7,723 nt of DNA, from the NCBI GenBank assembly GCA_021106775.1, contig JAIOTL010000473.1, positions 1 through 7,723 on the forward strand, read 5' to 3'. The translations under genes were made by a program, and so were the position numbers. The DNA comes from Planctomycetota bacterium (GTDB lineage: Bacteria; Planctomycetota; UBA8742; SKZP01; JAIOTL01). The stretch's first letter is position 1, and each line of letters starts with the position of its first letter. The notes beneath the pieces are model-generated. The model made no database searches and had not been told where the DNA came from. It saw only the letters and a program-made list of their open reading frames with translations. Of this stretch, positions 7,268 to 7,723 are shown one piece after another.

Positions 7268-7660
7268 ATGAACACACACAAAAGAATTGACCGAATTAAA
7301 ACCGAGCAGAGAAAGAAACTTGAGAAAACACCTGCTTCGAAATTGCGCAAAAGATTAACTATACTTGTGATTCCTGTTCTTGGGATAGCAGCATTGTTTA
7401 TTCTGTCGTTGACGGGCATGGTGAAGTTTCAATATTTTCTCTTTTTTCAGAGGATAATTCACATTATTGGTCCTATGATTTGCGTCTTGGGTATGTTTTT
7501 CATGCTTCAGGCACGCTTCAACTCAAGAAAACCCAAGAATTACTTTGTTAGAATCTTTATTTGGCTCATATTTTTCAGTCTGTTTATGTTTGTGATGTTA
7601 CTTGTCATTCCCGACAGCATATTATTTCAGATACAGGAATATTTCATCCATTTTAGCTAG
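7268..7660 (+). CDS. Small three-helix membrane protein of unknown function
   Basis: A 130-residue protein I do not recognise. Residues 1-29 are strongly basic and polar (Lys/Arg-rich, likely cytoplasmic). Three hydrophobic helices follow at about 30-51, 57-80 and 94-115, with a basic loop (RFNSRKPKNYFVR, 83-95) between the second and third. Under the positive-inside rule the N-terminus and this loop face the cytoplasm and the short tail from Pro115 faces outward. No catalytic motif is visible; Cys72 in helix 2 is the only cysteine. The ATG is the earliest possible start because an in-frame TAA ends nine bases before it. The ribosome binding site is poor (an A-rich stretch with AAAG). It is transcribed away from the A2M-like gene. 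Strong hydrophobic helices and topology support a real gene over the antisense frame, but the function is open. Confidence 0.7.
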   Translation: MNTHKRIDRIKTEQRKKLEKTPASKLRKRLTILVIPVLGIAALFILSLTGMVKFQYFLFFQRIIHIIGPMICVLGMFFMLQARFNSRKPKNYFVRIFIWLIFFSLFMFVMLLVIPDSILFQIQEYFIHFS

Positions 7661-7688
7661 TACACTGTCAGGCAAGTTTCGAAGGGTT

Positions 7689-7717
7689 GTCATTCCCGTG
7701 AAAACGGGAATCCAGAC
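7689..7717. repeat. Short hairpin repeat of the ATTCCC-N8-GGGAAT type
   Basis: Arms ATTCCCGT (7692-7699) and ACGGGAAT (7704-7711) pair perfectly over 8 bp around a GAAA loop, a GNRA-type tetraloop. GTC (7689-7691) and GAC (7715-7717) can extend the stem past a CCA bulge. ATTCCC-N8-GGGAAT is the core of the dRS3 repeats of Neisseria, and similar dispersed elements occur in other bacteria. It lies 31 bases after the stop of the membrane-protein gene. It lacks a T-tract, so it is not a typical terminator. Only one copy is visible, so its repeated nature is inferred from family resemblance. Confidence 0.6.
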
Positions 7718-7723
7718 TGATAC

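Noticed and set aside
7225..7419. Minus-strand open frame of 64 codons overlapping the small membrane protein
   Set aside because: The plus-strand frame is longer and has sensible membrane topology; the overlapping frame is an antisense shadow.

Overview
The window looks like ordinary chromosome from a bacterium of moderate, somewhat AT-leaning base composition, probably one with an outer membrane. The reason is that its dominant gene encodes a very large exported protein of the bacterial alpha-2-macroglobulin (A2M) family, which in well-studied bacteria works in the periplasm. No rRNA, tRNA, transposase, CRISPR array or phage gene is visible, and the species cannot be named from this sequence.

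Layout from left to right. Bases 1-113 hold no gene I can support. A small STAS-domain protein (anti-sigma-factor-antagonist type) lies on the minus strand at 114-479. It starts at a GTG with a clear ribosome binding site and has a possible promoter of its own. Next comes a strong Rho-independent terminator (612-637, minus strand) that ends the giant gene at 661-7071 (minus strand, 2136 codons). That product has a signal sequence, a long TPR-like helical N-terminal region, a chain of macroglobulin-type domains, a bait-region domain followed by a Gly/Lys/Arg-rich linker, an intact Cys-Ile-Glu-Gln thioester motif, and a C-terminal receptor-binding-like domain. The 196-bp interval 7072-7267 separates this gene from a divergent small three-helix membrane protein (7268-7660, plus strand) of unknown function. 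The window ends with a short hairpin repeat of the ATTCCC-N8-GGGAAT type.

Together, the terminator after the A2M gene and the divergent gene before it make the A2M gene look monocistronic. It is not visibly paired with a pbpC-type penicillin-binding protein, the partner of the best-known bacterial A2M genes. By family knowledge the A2M-like protein would act as an extracytoplasmic protease trap. The STAS protein would act in cytoplasmic partner-switching regulation. Nothing in the sequence ties the three genes into one pathway. The most interesting points are the TPR-to-A2M fusion, the unusual basic, glycine-rich candidate bait linker, and the terminal hairpin repeat. I see no wholly new system here.
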